From Acidocella sp. (lineage in GTDB: Bacteria > Pseudomonadota > Alphaproteobacteria > Acetobacterales > Acetobacteraceae): a stretch of DNA of 5,587 nt. The translations under genes were made by a program, and so were the position numbers. Positions 5,463 to 5,587 of this stretch are shown piece by piece. Each line of letters begins with the position of its first letter. Position 1 is the first letter of the stretch. The stretch covers positions 1 through 5,587 of the forward strand of contig JAQUAC010000166.1 in the NCBI GenBank assembly GCA_028687415.1. The letters run 5' to 3'. The notes beneath the pieces were generated by a model. The model did no database searches. It saw nothing but the letters and a program-made list of their open reading frames with translations, and was not told the DNA's origin.

Positions 5463-5587
5463 TCAGCCTTTCGTGTCGGTGGAGGGGGCGCAATAGAGTT
5501 CGAATAGTATCTCCAGAACCCGCCGCGCGGACTGACTGGAGATACCGTACCAGATGGTCTGCGCCTCGCGCCGTGCCGCCACCAGCC
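5463..5587 (-). CDS. ArsR-family transcriptional regulator, C-terminal fragment (5' end outside window)
   Basis: The last 40 codons of a minus-strand gene run off the right edge and end with TGA at 5465-5463. The residues LVAARREAQTIWYGI match the beta-wing of ArsR/SmtB winged-helix repressors (typically LV..RREG....Y.L). They are followed by a C-terminal helix SARRVLEILFELYCAP, the dimerisation helix of this family. A Cys sits in that helix (ELYC, codon 5492-5490). Sulfide/persulfide-sensing ArsR proteins such as SqrR and BigR have a second conserved Cys in the same region, so this protein may sense sulfur species and control the rhodanese and AhpD-like genes directly downstream. The DNA-recognition helix and any partner Cys are outside the window, so the ligand remains inferred. 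Confidence 0.75.
   Translation of the reverse strand, partial: LVAARREAQTIWYGISSQSARRVLEILFELYCAPSTDTKG

Noticed and set aside
5140..5507. Plus-strand open frames (118 and 106 codons) opposite the rhodanese gene
   Set aside because: The minus strand has a full rhodanese domain with an active-site loop; the plus-strand translations are Ala/Arg/Ser-rich and lack any family motif.

Overview
The window is a compact stretch of Pseudomonadota-type DNA (GC-rich by eye, essentially no intergenic space) made of two convergent gene clusters. The larger, plus-strand cluster (1-4751) is most of the lower meta-cleavage pathway for catechols, as known from the dmp, xyl and nah operons. It contains, in order, the 3' end of 2-hydroxymuconic semialdehyde dehydrogenase (C), 2-oxopent-4-enoate hydratase (E), acylating acetaldehyde dehydrogenase (F), 4-hydroxy-2-oxovalerate aldolase (G), 2-oxo-3-hexenedioate decarboxylase (H), 4-oxalocrotonate tautomerase (I) and 2-hydroxymuconic semialdehyde hydrolase (D).

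Together these enzymes take the ring-fission product of catechol or alkylcatechols down two branches. In the oxidative branch, C makes 2-hydroxymuconate, I tautomerises it and H decarboxylates it. In the hydrolytic branch, D cleaves the semialdehyde or the ketone from alkylcatechols directly. Both branches give 2-hydroxypenta-2,4-dienoate, which E hydrates and G splits into pyruvate and acetaldehyde; F converts acetaldehyde to acetyl-CoA. The genes are separated by 0-12 nt or overlap by 4 nt, so they look like one transcript whose promoter, ring-cleavage dioxygenase and upper-pathway genes lie to the left. The order C-E-F-G-H-I-D differs from the classic C-D-E-F-G-H-I order because the hydrolase gene sits last.

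The smaller, minus-strand cluster (5587-4748) reads leftward: the 3' end of an ArsR-family regulator, a 109-residue single-domain rhodanese, and a 117-residue AhpD/carboxymuconolactone-decarboxylase-family protein with a full E-CxxC-xxxH redox motif. It is probably a separate operon with a sulfur or thiol-redox role, not part of the catechol pathway. Its last gene overlaps the hydrolase gene tail to tail by 4 nt.

The organism cannot be fixed from the sequence alone; an aromatic-degrading alpha-, beta- or gammaproteobacterium fits. I see no RNA genes, mobile elements, CRISPR arrays, attachment sites or origins, and no gene-free stretch longer than about 30 nt. Most of the window is well-known biology. 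The parts most worth a second look are the ArsR-rhodanese-AhpD cassette, the displaced hydrolase gene and the tail-to-tail junction.
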